Positions 36,651 to 45,499 of a DNA stretch of 64,000 bases are shown piece by piece. Below the pieces are notes generated by a model. That model was given only the letters and a program-made list of their open reading frames with translations, was not told the origin of the DNA and ran no database searches. The stretch lies in assembly GCF_028689785.1 (NCBI RefSeq), contig NZ_JAQVCN010000022.1, positions 1-64,000 on the forward strand, read 5' to 3'. How positions within the stretch are numbered: position 1 is the first letter of the stretch; each line of letters opens with the position of its first letter. The DNA comes from Zoogloea sp. GTDB lineage: Bacteria > Pseudomonadota > Gammaproteobacteria > Burkholderiales > Rhodocyclaceae. The position numbers were made by a program, and so were the translations under genes.

Positions 36651-38468
36651 ATGAGGTGTTCGCTGCGATCAATTTCCGTTCTGTTGCTGCTGGCCCTGTG
36701 CCCGCTCCTGGCCAGCGCCACCGAGGCCTCCCGCCAGGTCCGCATCGGTGTACTGGCCTGGCAGGGGCTTGAGGAAGCGGAGGTGCGCTGGTCCACGCTG
36801 ATGAACCGGCTGGCCGACCAGCTGCCCGGGCGGGAGCTGGTGCTGCGTCATTTCGACCTGGCGGGGGTCGCCGCCGCGCTCAAGGCCGGGGAGCTGGATT
36901 TCGTCGTCACCAACCCCGGGCACTATGTCTTTCTCGAAGCGGAGAGTGGCATCAGCCGGATCGCCACCCTGGTCGCCGACAACGCCTCCGACCCCGCCCA
37001 TGTGGTCGGATCGGCCGTGGTGGTACTGGCCGACCGTCAGGACATCCGGCGGCTCGCCGATCTGCAAGGGCATAGCCTCGCCGCCGTATCGCCGGATGCC
37101 TTCGGCGGCTACCAGGTGGCCTGGGGCGAGCTGCGCCGACAGGGCCTGGACCCGGAGCAGGGGCGCCCGGCGCCCGTGTTCACCGGCTTCCCCATGTCCC
37201 GGGTCGTCGAGGCGGTGCTCAACGGCGATGCCGATGCCGGGGTGTTGAGGGTCTGCCTGCTGGAGAGCCTGGAGCGGGACGGCGCCCTGCGGCCGGGGCA
37301 GCTCCGGGTTCTGTCGCCCCGCCCCGGCGGCGCCCCATGCCAGGCGTCGGCGCCCCTCTACCCGGGCTGGGCCTTTGCGGCGGCCCCCCACACGCCGCCG
37401 GCCCTGTCCCGGGATGTGCTGGTCGCCCTGCTGGCTCTCACGCCCGATGCGGCCGGTCAGTCCTGGAGCGTGCCGGCCGACTATCACACGGTTCATGAGC
37501 TCCTGCGCGCCCTGCAGATCGGCCCCTACGCCTTCCTGCGGGAGACGGCCTGGCCGTCCCTGTGGGAGCGTTACTGGCCCTGGGTCTGCGGGCTGATCCT
37601 GACCCTGCTCGCCTGGGGCGCCTACACTTTGCACGTGGAGCATCTGGTCCAGCGGCGGACCCGGGAGCTGACCCAGGCCATGGCGGCCCGGCAACGCCTT
37701 GAGGTGCAGGTGCAGGAGGGGCAGCAGCAGATGGATCATCTGTCCCGTCTGTCGGTGCTGGGGGAGCTGTCGGGCACCCTGGCCCACGAGCTCAATCAGC
37801 CCCTGGCCACCATCGGCAACTACGCCCGCAGCCTGCTGCGCCGGCAGGACAGCGGCAATCTTGCTCCCGCCGCCCTGCGCCTGGCCGCCGAGGAGATCGC
37901 CAGTGAATCCGAGCGGGCCGCCGGCATCCTGGGGGGCATCCGTGCCCTGGCCCGCAAGCGTAACCGGGTCCGGGAGGCCCATGATCCCGTCGCACTGGTG
38001 GGAGAGGCGGGGCGCCTCTTCGCCGGCATGTTGCCCGGCGCCCCCGAACTGCAGGTGTCCACCGGGGGAGACGGCGGTGGTTGGCGGGTGTGGGTCGATC
38101 CCCTGCAGATCCAGCAGGTGCTGCTCAACCTCTTCAAAAATGCCTGGGACGCGCAGCGTGCAGCAGATTGCGATGCGCCCATCGAGCTCCATCTGGAGCA
38201 GGTTGGTAGCTGCTGCGTCGTCGCGGTGCGTGATCACGGCCCGGGGCTGGCACCCGAAATGCAGGGCCGTCTGTTCGAGGCCTTCTTCACCACCAAATCC
38301 GACGGCCTGGGCCTGGGTCTGTCCATCTGCAAGACCATTGTGGAAGCCCATGGAGGCGAGATCTCCGCCGCGGCGGCCGAGCCCGGCCCGGGTCTGGTCT
38401 TCCGTTTCACCCTGCCCCTGGCCGAGGGGGCGACACCCTGGCACGAGAACCCATCCGATGACCGATAG
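36651..38468 (+). CDS. TtrS-like sensor histidine kinase with PhnD-type sensor domain
   Basis: A 605-residue kinase. Signal peptide (LLLLALCPLLASA); periplasmic PhnD/TtrS-like ligand-binding domain about 28-300 (VRIGVLAWQGLEEAEVRWST, ELDFVVTNPGHYVFLE); one membrane segment about 308-325 (YWPWVCGLILTLLAWGAYTL); coiled linker; HisKA GTLAHELNQPLATIGNYARS; ATPase NLFKNAWDA, VRDHGPGLAPE, DGLGLGLSICKTIVE. This architecture is that of TtrS, the tetrathionate sensor. It overlaps its response regulator by 11 bases. The neighbouring cytochromes make thiosulfate/tetrathionate a sensible ligand guess. Confidence 0.88.
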   Translation: MRCSLRSISVLLLLALCPLLASATEASRQVRIGVLAWQGLEEAEVRWSTLMNRLADQLPGRELVLRHFDLAGVAAALKAGELDFVVTNPGHYVFLEAESGISRIATLVADNASDPAHVVGSAVVVLADRQDIRRLADLQGHSLAAVSPDAFGGYQVAWGELRRQGLDPEQGRPAPVFTGFPMSRVVEAVLNGDADAGVLRVCLLESLERDGALRPGQLRVLSPRPGGAPCQASAPLYPGWAFAAAPHTPPALSRDVLVALLALTPDAAGQSWSVPADYHTVHELLRALQIGPYAFLRETAWPSLWERYWPWVCGLILTLLAWGAYTLHVEHLVQRRTRELTQAMAARQRLEVQVQEGQQQMDHLSRLSVLGELSGTLAHELNQPLATIGNYARSLLRRQDSGNLAPAALRLAAEEIASESERAAGILGGIRALARKRNRVREAHDPVALVGEAGRLFAGMLPGAPELQVSTGGDGGGWRVWVDPLQIQQVLLNLFKNAWDAQRAADCDAPIELHLEQVGSCCVVAVRDHGPGLAPEMQGRLFEAFFTTKSDGLGLGLSICKTIVEAHGGEISAAAAEPGPGLVFRFTLPLAEGATPWHENPSDDR

Positions 38469-39093
38469 CGCCGATCTTCCCCTCATCCACGTGGTGGACG
38501 ACGAAGCGCCGTTCCGTCGTTCCCTGCTGTTCCTGCTGGAGTCCGTGGGCTGGCAGGCCGTGGGGCATGCTTCGGCAGAGGCATTCCTCCAGGCCGCGCC
38601 AGCCTTTCCGCCGGGGGGCGGCTGCATCGTGCTGGACATCCGCATGCCGCGGGTGAGCGGCCTGGAGCTGCAGCGGCGCCTGCTTGCTGCCGGTTCCCCG
38701 TTCCCCGTGATCTTCATGACCGGGCACGGAGACGTGGAGCTTGCCGTGCAGGCCATGAAGGACGGGGCGCTGGATTTTCTGCAGAAGCCCTTCAAGGACC
38801 AGCTTTTCCTGGATGCGGTCGAACGGGCGGTGCAGGTGAGCCATGAGCGTCACGCGGCCCGGCAGCGTCGGGGCGAGGCGATGGACATCCTGGCCCGCCT
38901 GTCGTCCCGGGAGCGGGAGGTGGCGCGCCTGCTGGCCCTGGGCCTGGCCAACAAGGAAGTGGCTCGCCTCCTGGGCATCAGCGACAACACGGTGCACGTG
39001 CACCGCCAGCGCGTCATGGAGAAGAGCGGCACCGGCAGTGCTGCCGATCTGGCCCGCCTGATCCTCCGGGCTGATCCCGGTGGGCTGGACTAA
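38458..39093 (+). CDS. TtrR/FixJ-family response regulator
   Basis: A 211-residue regulator. The receiver domain (about 8-122) has the acidic pair DDE, the phospho-acceptor in IVLDIRMPRVSG and a KPF lysine (FLQKPFKD). The LuxR-type helix-turn-helix (about 145-205) reads LSSREREVARLLALGLANKEVARLL in two overlapping parts, then SDNTVHVHRQRVMEK. It begins within the last codons of the kinase gene. It probably controls the three cytochrome genes that follow; CTTGT-N7-ACAAG at 39156-39172, 17 bases before the first of them, is a possible operator. Confidence 0.92.
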   Translation: MTDSADLPLIHVVDDEAPFRRSLLFLLESVGWQAVGHASAEAFLQAAPAFPPGGGCIVLDIRMPRVSGLELQRRLLAAGSPFPVIFMTGHGDVELAVQAMKDGALDFLQKPFKDQLFLDAVERAVQVSHERHAARQRRGEAMDILARLSSREREVARLLALGLANKEVARLLGISDNTVHVHRQRVMEKSGTGSAADLARLILRADPGGLD

Positions 39094-39188
39094 CCGGTTT
39101 CGGCTATTGCGTTAACCCGATGTCCGGATAGGCGTGGGCAAGGGCGCTCCCTAGACTTGTTGCCAAGACAAGCGGCAGGGAGAAAGTC

Positions 39189-41240
39189 ATGCGCAGCAGT
39201 ACCATCGGCCGGCTCGGATGCCGGCTCTTCATGGGCCTCGTCCTCAAGGGCGCGGCCGTTTTTGCGTTCACCGCCGGCCCTGCTCTGGCCGGGGATGCCT
39301 CCATGATCGAGCGCGGGCGTTACCTGGCGCGGGCAGGCGACTGCGTGGCCTGCCATACCGCGGAGAAGGGCACCTCGATGGCAGGGGGGCGGGCTCTCGA
39401 AACACCCTTCGGCAAGCTCTATTCCACCAACATCACGCCTGACCGGGACACCGGCATCGGCAAATACAGCTTCGAGCAGTTCGACCGGGCGATGCGCAAG
39501 GGTGTGGCGGCGGATGGCCACAACCTCTATCCCGCCATGCCCTATCCATCCTACGCACGGATTACCCCGGAGGACATGCGCGCGCTTTATGCCTACCTGA
39601 TGGAAGGCCTGGCACCGGTGAAGCAGGCCAACAAGCCCTCCGACATGCGCTGGCCGTTCAGCATGCGCTGGGGCTTGTCCCTGTGGAACTGGGCTTTCCT
39701 GGATGCCACGCCCTACAAGGCCGACATGACGAAGGATGCGGCGTGGAACCGGGGAGCCTACCTGGTCCAGGGGCTGGGGCATTGCGGTGCCTGCCACACG
39801 CCGCGGGGTCTGGCCTTCCAGGAGAAGGCCATGCACGAGGCTGGCGCGAAAGGCCGCCACTTCCTGTCCGGCGAGACGGTCGAACACTGGCGGGCGCTCA
39901 GCCTGCGCGGTCTCTGGACGGTGGACGACACCGTCCAGTTTCTGAAGACCGGGCAGAACCGCTTTGCCGCCGCGTCGGGCAACATGGCCGAGGTGATCAT
40001 GCACAGCACCCAGCACCTGAAGGACGACGACCTGGTGGCCATGGCCGCCTATCTCAAGTCCCTGCCGCCGGGCGAAAACGAACTGCCGGCCCCCGGTGTG
40101 CCACGCAAGGTCGTCGCCGGCGGCCTGCCGGAGCAGCTCTACAGCAGCCGTGGTGGACTGGGTTACGTGCAGTTCTGTGTGGATTGCCACCGCCAGGATG
40201 GCAGTGGTGTGCCCAAGGTGTTTCCGCCCCTGGCCGGCAACCCCACCGTTGCGGCCAAAGACCCTGCCACCTTGGTCCACATCGTGCTGACTGGCGGCCA
40301 GACCGTGCCCACGGCTGCCCATCCACGGGTTTTCGCCATGCCTGGCTTTGCCCGCCTGAAGGACAGCGAGCTGGCCGAGATCCTGAGTTTTGTTCGTGCC
40401 AGCTGGGGTAACGGCGCCCCCGTCAGCGCTTCCCAGGTGCGCAGGATGCGGGCTGCGCTGGACCCGAAGGTGGACACCAGCGCCTTCGAAACCCCTCGCC
40501 TGGCCGACATGCTTGGCAGCCCGAATGCCCAGCAACTGGTGCGTGGCATGCGCCTGCACCTGGAAACCCGCGATCTGCTGCCCCAGCACGTGGGCAATGC
40601 CCTCAACTGCACCAGCTGTCACCTCAACGCCGGTACGGTGGCCGACGGCTCGCCCTTTGTCGGTGTGTCGGCCTTCTTCCCCAGCTATGCGCCGCGGGCC
40701 GGGCGTGTGATCAAGCTCGAAGACCGCATCAATGGCTGCTTCCGGCGTTCGATGAATGGCAAGCCTTTGCCGCCCGAGTCGGCCGACATGAAGGCCATGG
40801 TGGCCTATTTCGACTGGATGAAGCGCGAGACCAAGCCTGAGGACAAGGTGCCGGGCCGGGGCATCGGCAAGATCGACCGTTCGCTCCAGCCCAACATCGA
40901 CAACGGCAAGAAGATCTATGCCGACCAGTGCGCCGTGTGCCATGGCAACGACGGGGAGGGCCTGCGTCAGGCGGATGGGCGCTACATCTATCCGCCTCTG
41001 TGGGGGGATGCCTCCTTCAACATCGGCGCGGGCATGGCCCGTACCTACACGGCGGCGGCTTTCGTGAAGCGCAACATGCCCATCGGCTTTCACGGCAAGT
41101 TTCCCCTGGGCCAGGGCGGGCTCAGCGACCAGGAGGCCGTGGATGTGGCCGAGTACTTCAGCCACCAGCCGCGCCCCGACTTCCCTGACAAGGTGAAGGA
41201 CTGGCCGAAGGACAAGAAGCCCAGCGATGCCCGCTACTGA
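39189..41240 (+). CDS. Pentahaem cytochrome c: AdhB-like triheme fused to TsdA-like diheme
   Basis: A 683-residue exported protein (signal peptide to about residue 35, ending GPALAG). Five CXXCH sites at 52-56, 199-203, 330-334, 474-478 and 581-585. The first three, with GRYLARAGDCVACH, YSTNITPDRDTGIG and NRGAYLVQGLGHCGACH, follow the three-haem cytochrome subunit of membrane alcohol dehydrogenases. The last two, with RINGCFRRSMNG, WGDASFNIGAGMAR and NMPIGF, follow thiosulfate dehydrogenase TsdA, including the cysteine (517) that acts as a haem ligand there. The fusion suggests a module linking thiosulfate/tetrathionate chemistry to an electron chain. It is periplasmic and followed 51 bases later by a diheme c4-like gene. 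Confidence 0.88.
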   Translation: MRSSTIGRLGCRLFMGLVLKGAAVFAFTAGPALAGDASMIERGRYLARAGDCVACHTAEKGTSMAGGRALETPFGKLYSTNITPDRDTGIGKYSFEQFDRAMRKGVAADGHNLYPAMPYPSYARITPEDMRALYAYLMEGLAPVKQANKPSDMRWPFSMRWGLSLWNWAFLDATPYKADMTKDAAWNRGAYLVQGLGHCGACHTPRGLAFQEKAMHEAGAKGRHFLSGETVEHWRALSLRGLWTVDDTVQFLKTGQNRFAAASGNMAEVIMHSTQHLKDDDLVAMAAYLKSLPPGENELPAPGVPRKVVAGGLPEQLYSSRGGLGYVQFCVDCHRQDGSGVPKVFPPLAGNPTVAAKDPATLVHIVLTGGQTVPTAAHPRVFAMPGFARLKDSELAEILSFVRASWGNGAPVSASQVRRMRAALDPKVDTSAFETPRLADMLGSPNAQQLVRGMRLHLETRDLLPQHVGNALNCTSCHLNAGTVADGSPFVGVSAFFPSYAPRAGRVIKLEDRINGCFRRSMNGKPLPPESADMKAMVAYFDWMKRETKPEDKVPGRGIGKIDRSLQPNIDNGKKIYADQCAVCHGNDGEGLRQADGRYIYPPLWGDASFNIGAGMARTYTAAAFVKRNMPIGFHGKFPLGQGGLSDQEAVDVAEYFSHQPRPDFPDKVKDWPKDKKPSDARY

Positions 41241-41291
41241 CCCCACCCGCGCAAGCCTGACCGCAGCGCTCACCCGATCAAGGAGCCGTGC

Positions 41292-42029
41292 ATGCCCTCC
41301 ACAATCCTGAGACCCCTGGCCCTTGGCCTTTCCTCATCCCTGCTCATGCTGGTGCAGGCCGCTGTAGCAGCCGATGGCGAGGCCATCATCCAGAAAGGGG
41401 GGGCCAGCCCTGCGGCCATGCCGTGCATGAGCTGCCATGGCGCCGACGGCAGGGGCATGGCCGCCGGCGGCTTTCCCCGCCTGGCCGGGCTGCCCGAAGC
41501 CTACCTGGCCAAGCAGCTTGCCGATTTCAGGGCCGGGCGGCGCGAAAGCCCGCTGATGCAGCCCATCGCCCAGGCTCTCAGCGAAGCCGAGGCGGCCGCC
41601 GTGGCCAGAAGCTACGCGGCGCTGCCCAAGGTGAACGTGAAAACCGGTGCGCCGGAGCGCCCGAGAGAGGGCTCCGGCGCCTGGCTGGCCTTGCGCGGTG
41701 CCTGGGAGCGCAACATTCCCGAATGCACCTTGTGCCACGGCCCCTCGGGCGTGGGGGTGGGAGATGCCTTTCCGCCCCTGGCCGGCCAGTCGGCGGAGTA
41801 CATCGAGGCCCAGCTGCGTGCCTGGCGCGGTACGCCGGCCCAGCCCGGCGGCCGGAAGACCAAGCCGGTGGCGGCGGTGCCGCCGACCCGGCGCAACGAT
41901 CCCAATGGCTTGATGCAGCACATCGCGGCCGACCTGACGGAGGCGGAGATCAAGGCCGTAGCCGCCTACTTTGCCGGGCTGGGTGACACCACGGAGCCCT
42001 TCGATGCCAGCCAGCACCGCCTGCGCTGA
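41292..42029 (+). CDS. Diheme c4-like cytochrome
   Basis: A 245-residue exported cytochrome with a signal peptide to about residue 27 and two CXXCH sites (45-49 CMSCH, 145-149 CTLCH). Each is followed by a G-x-G loop and FPRLAGLP or FPPLAGQS, the repeat structure of cytochrome c4 and of the TsdB partner of TsdA. It probably receives or delivers electrons for the adjacent TsdA-like proteins. AAGGAG precedes the start. Confidence 0.85.
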   Translation: MPSTILRPLALGLSSSLLMLVQAAVAADGEAIIQKGGASPAAMPCMSCHGADGRGMAAGGFPRLAGLPEAYLAKQLADFRAGRRESPLMQPIAQALSEAEAAAVARSYAALPKVNVKTGAPERPREGSGAWLALRGAWERNIPECTLCHGPSGVGVGDAFPPLAGQSAEYIEAQLRAWRGTPAQPGGRKTKPVAAVPPTRRNDPNGLMQHIAADLTEAEIKAVAAYFAGLGDTTEPFDASQHRLR

Positions 42030-42068
42030 AGCCCGTCCCTTCCTGCGACCGACCAAGGAACCGCCACT

Positions 42069-43010
42069 ATGATGATCACACCGCGCCGGCTGGGTACTGT
42101 GCTCCTGCCATTGTTCGCCGCCCAGGCCCTGGCCGCCGAGCCCGCCCGCAACCCCCGACTGGACGACCAGACCCAGCTGCCCAAGGCCCCGGCCCGGGCG
42201 CTTGGCCAGAACCACTTCCAGCCCCCGGCCGAAGCCGATATTCCCAACAACGCCTACGGTGACCTGGTACGCCGGGGTCAGGATCTGTTCATGAACACCA
42301 AGGCCCTGGCACCGGAATACGTGGGCAACGAGATGAACTGCGTCAATTGCCACATCGACCGGGGGCGCAAGGCGGATTCGGCACCCCTGTGGGCGGCTTA
42401 CACCATGTACCCGGCCTATCGCAAAAAGAACAACAAGGTGAATACTTTTGTGGAGCGCATGCAGGGTTGTTTCCAGTTCAGCATGAACGGCAAGGCCCCC
42501 GCGCCCGACAGTGAGGTGCTGACCGCCCTGACAGCCTATGCCTACTGGATGTCCAGCGGCGTGCCCATCGGCAAGGCCATGCCCGGCCGGGGGTTCGACG
42601 AACCGCCGCTGCCCCGGGGAGGCTACGACATCGCCCGTGGCAAGGTGGTGTATGACAGGCAATGCGCTCTTTGCCACGGCGTGGAGGGTGAAGGCAAGAA
42701 GGTGGGGGCGACCTCGGTCTTTCCGCCCCTGTGGGGCAAGGACTCCTACAACTGGGGCGCCGGCATGCACCGCATCAACACCGCGGCGGGTTTCATCCAG
42801 CACAACATGCCCCTGGGGCGGGGCAAGACCCTGAGCGACCAGGAGGCCTGGGATGTGGCGGCCTACGTCAACGCCCACGAGCGGCCCCAGGACCCGCGCC
42901 TGGTCAATGGCGATATCGACGAGACCCGCAAGCGCTACCACGCGGAAGACGGCGTGAACCTCTACGGGGTGGTGGTGGACGGGCGCAAGCTGGGGCAGGG
43001 GGTGAAGTGA
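42069..43010 (+). CDS. tsdA: TsdA-like diheme thiosulfate dehydrogenase
   Basis: A 313-residue exported diheme cytochrome (signal peptide to about residue 23). Haem sites at 91-95 (MNCVNCH) and 199-203 (CALCH). RMQGCFQFSMNG supplies the cysteine ligand (134) of the active-site haem. FPPLWGKDSYNWGAGMHR and NMPLGRGKTLSDQEAWDVAA are TsdA signatures. TsdA interconverts thiosulfate and tetrathionate, and some forms act mainly as tetrathionate reductases. Pairing with a TtrS-like kinase suggests tetrathionate-responsive expression. Confidence 0.88.
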   Translation: MMITPRRLGTVLLPLFAAQALAAEPARNPRLDDQTQLPKAPARALGQNHFQPPAEADIPNNAYGDLVRRGQDLFMNTKALAPEYVGNEMNCVNCHIDRGRKADSAPLWAAYTMYPAYRKKNNKVNTFVERMQGCFQFSMNGKAPAPDSEVLTALTAYAYWMSSGVPIGKAMPGRGFDEPPLPRGGYDIARGKVVYDRQCALCHGVEGEGKKVGATSVFPPLWGKDSYNWGAGMHRINTAAGFIQHNMPLGRGKTLSDQEAWDVAAYVNAHERPQDPRLVNGDIDETRKRYHAEDGVNLYGVVVDGRKLGQGVK

Positions 43011-43036
43011 TCGGCGCCGCCGCAGCCCTCGGTGCG

Positions 43037-43058
43037 CCGGCCATCCAGCCGGGTTTTT
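43037..43058 (+). terminator. Weak terminator after tsdA
   Basis: CCGGC-N6-GCCGG followed by G and five T, 27 bases after the tsdA stop. The stem is short, so it may be only partly effective. Confidence 0.4.
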
Positions 43059-43093
43059 CGTAGAAGACGAGGTGGGTCATGGGGCCTCCGGGT

Positions 43094-44035
43094 TCAGGGC
43101 CGCGGGCGGGCGGCCAGGTTCAGCAGGGCATCGGTCTGCTTGACGATGGCGGCGGCGATGGTCCGGTCCAGGCGATCGAGCCAGGCGCGGGGCAGGGCGC
43201 TGGCGCCGCACTGGGCGCCGTGCAGCATGCCGACCAGGGCGGCGGTGGTGTCGGCGTCGTCGCCGCGGTTGACCGCACCGATCAGGGCATCCTCGAAATC
43301 GGCTTCGCTGAAGGTGAAATGGAGCACCGTCTGCAAGGTATCCACCACGTAGCCGCTGGCCCGCCCGGGGTAGGGCTGGAAGCGGAACAGGGGGTGGCTC
43401 ACCACGAAGGTATCGGCCAGGGGACGGCAGTCGGACAGGCGGCTACCGAGCAGCAGGCGCCGTAGCAGGCGGCCACAGATCAGGGTGGCGGCGTCGGAAA
43501 GCGGATTGTTGTGGGTGAAGCGGGCCTGGGCCAGGCTGCGGGTCTCGAAGGCGGCTTGGTCGTGCAGGGTGGCCAGGACCACCGGCAGGTTGCGCATCAC
43601 GGCGCCATTGCCCGCATCGCCGTCGCCTGCCGGGCCGGCGAAGGAGCCGTCGGTCATGTAGCGGCGGATGCCGCGCCGGCAGGTGTTGCCACAATCCACG
43701 GGCTTGCTGCGCAGCCAGGCCACGTAGGCCTCGGCTACGGCTTTCATGCACCAGCCGTCGGCGTCGAGGATGGCCTTGCCCAGGGCCAGGCACATGGTGG
43801 TGTCGTCGGTGACCTGGCCGGGTGCCAGCTTGAGCCAGCCGCCACCCGTCATGTGGCGATGCACGCCGTATTGGGCGGCGATCTCCCGGGGGGTCATGAA
43901 CTCAGTGGTGGCGCCCAGGGCGTCGCCGATGGCCAGGCCCAGGTAGGCGCCCAGGGCCTTGTCGCGCAGGCTGCCGGGGCAGAGGCCCGCGGGCAGGATG
44001 GAGGGCTGGGTACGCAGGAGGAGGGCGTCAAGCAT
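43094..44035 (-). CDS. draG: Dinitrogenase-reductase-activating glycohydrolase DraG
   Basis: A 313-residue ADP-ribosylglycohydrolase that removes ADP-ribose from NifH and reactivates it. Dimanganese-site motifs: GLAIGDALGATTEF, GQVTDDTTMCLALG, GDGDAGNGAVMRNLPV and NRGDDADTTAALVG. The start overlaps the draT stop by 8 bases. Its target arginine is present in NifH (Arg102 here). Confidence 0.96.
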   Translation of the reverse strand: MLDALLLRTQPSILPAGLCPGSLRDKALGAYLGLAIGDALGATTEFMTPREIAAQYGVHRHMTGGGWLKLAPGQVTDDTTMCLALGKAILDADGWCMKAVAEAYVAWLRSKPVDCGNTCRRGIRRYMTDGSFAGPAGDGDAGNGAVMRNLPVVLATLHDQAAFETRSLAQARFTHNNPLSDAATLICGRLLRRLLLGSRLSDCRPLADTFVVSHPLFRFQPYPGRASGYVVDTLQTVLHFTFSEADFEDALIGAVNRGDDADTTAALVGMLHGAQCGASALPRAWLDRLDRTIAAAIVKQTDALLNLAARPRP

Positions 44036-44897
44036 AGCGGGCCACCACTTCGTATTCGCCGCCGATCACCAGCACCTCGCCTTCTCCGGCCAGGGGGGCG
44101 CCCGGCAGCAGGCCGGGGAAGAACAGGATCTTGACCACCGGCACGCGTGCTTCGAGGATCCAGTCGCCGAACTCGTCGGCGCGCTCGCGGGAGGTGGAGA
44201 AGGACACCACGTTGTTGAGCCGCAGAATGCAGGCCCGGTCGCGCCGGTCGCCGGCAACCACCCGCTGTTCGGTGAAATCGTTGATGCCGCGCCACAGGGT
44301 CATGTAGTCCCGGGCGGGCAGCCCGAAGCGCTGGATGGCCCACTGGCAATACTCGAAGAGCAGGTCGAGTTGCTGGTGGATGCAGTTGTTGTGGAAGCGG
44401 CTGCTGCCCTTCTCTTCGATGTAGGCAATCCAGGCCGGTGAGGGGAAGCGGCTGAGGAGGGCTTTGTGAAAGGTCGGTACCAGGCCGAAGCGGCTCTCGG
44501 CCCAGCCCTTCAGCACGGCGCCGGCGGCGGAGTTGGAATCCAGCCCCCAGCCCTGCAGTAGCTTGAGGTAGCTGGAACGGTGCCGCGATCGCGGTGTGCT
44601 GCGGGTGCCGGGTTCGGGCGGGGCGAGACCGAAGACGATCTCCATGAAGTGCCGGAACACGGCCGATGCGGAAGCCAGGTCGCCGGCCGTTTCAAGAAGC
44701 CGGAACAGGCCGCGGTGGGTTTCGCGGACACCGGCAATGGCCAGTGGCTGGGGGTGGGCATTGAAGGCCGGCGAGCCGAGCAGGCCAACCGGCAGCCCGA
44801 CCAGGTTGGTCGAGTACCAGCGGCCGGGCTCGGTGCCCCGTCCGTCTCCGGCCCAGTCCTCCGCCACCGCCCCGCGGCGGGGCGACGGCTCGTTCAT
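44028..44897 (-). CDS. draT: Dinitrogenase reductase ADP-ribosyltransferase DraT
   Basis: A 289-residue enzyme transferring ADP-ribose from NAD to NifH arginine when ammonium or darkness/energy signals arrive. Family motifs: WYSTNLVGLPVGLLGSPAFN, RHFMEIVFGL, SSYLKLLQGWGLDSNS, YMTLWRGINDF and LRLNNVVSFSTSRERADEFG. It sits in an operon trHb-hypothetical-draT-draG divergent from nifHDK. Activity is usually controlled by PII proteins; no glnB/glnK is in the window. Confidence 0.96.
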   Translation of the reverse strand: MNEPSPRRGAVAEDWAGDGRGTEPGRWYSTNLVGLPVGLLGSPAFNAHPQPLAIAGVRETHRGLFRLLETAGDLASASAVFRHFMEIVFGLAPPEPGTRSTPRSRHRSSYLKLLQGWGLDSNSAAGAVLKGWAESRFGLVPTFHKALLSRFPSPAWIAYIEEKGSSRFHNNCIHQQLDLLFEYCQWAIQRFGLPARDYMTLWRGINDFTEQRVVAGDRRDRACILRLNNVVSFSTSRERADEFGDWILEARVPVVKILFFPGLLPGAPLAGEGEVLVIGGEYEVVARYA

Positions 44898-44911
44898 GGG
44901 AGGCTGCGGGC

Positions 44912-45499
44912 TCAGACCGGGCGGTTGGCGCCGAGATCGCGGATCGGACCCATGATCTTGAGGCCCTCCTCGTAGCTCAGCGGGGTGTAGGTGGCGGAGA
45001 ACTTGGTGGCGGCATTGGCCACGGCGTCCAGCTTGCCGGCGGTGTCGAACTTCTTGAGGTCGTTCTTTTCCAGGTACAGCAGTTCGAGGGTTTCGTTGTA
45101 CACGGTGGCCTCGTCGATGGGCAGCACGGTGTAGCTGATGTCGCCCATCTTGACGGTGTACTTCTTCGACAGGTCGATGTTGTCGCAGAAGACGATGTAT
45201 TTGCCGGTGGGTACGAAGTAGGGGCCGAGGACTTCATGCACCAAGGCCAGGTATTCGAAGGACAGCAGGAAGCTGCTGAAGAAGGGGATGGTGGCGCCGT
45301 CGTCGCAGACCATCATGACCTGGTCGGTGACGATCTCCGGCGGGCGCTTTTCGTCGGCGAACTGTTCGGCGAACTTCAGCGCGACGTCGCCGCGGAAGCC
45401 ATAGCGGCCGGCCTTCTTGGTTTCGCCCTTGAAGACCGGGTTGAGCAGGCGGCCCTTTTCGTCCAGGTCGAGGGTGGCATTAGCGAGGGTGGTGGTCAT
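44912..45499 (-). CDS. Unknown protein of the draTG operon
   Basis: A 195-residue soluble protein, MTTTLANATLDLDEKGRLLN, with FFSSFLLSFEYLALVHEVLG and YIVFCDNIDLSKKYTVKMGD. There is no signal peptide or recognised domain. The ATG at 45499 overlaps the trHb stop, so it is coupled to a haemoglobin gene; draT starts 15 bases after it. Codon use is like the nif genes. Function unknown, but position under a shared putative sigma-54 promoter points to a nitrogenase-protection or regulation role. Confidence 0.75.
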   Translation of the reverse strand: MTTTLANATLDLDEKGRLLNPVFKGETKKAGRYGFRGDVALKFAEQFADEKRPPEIVTDQVMMVCDDGATIPFFSSFLLSFEYLALVHEVLGPYFVPTGKYIVFCDNIDLSKKYTVKMGDISYTVLPIDEATVYNETLELLYLEKNDLKKFDTAGKLDAVANAATKFSATYTPLSYEEGLKIMGPIRDLGANRPV

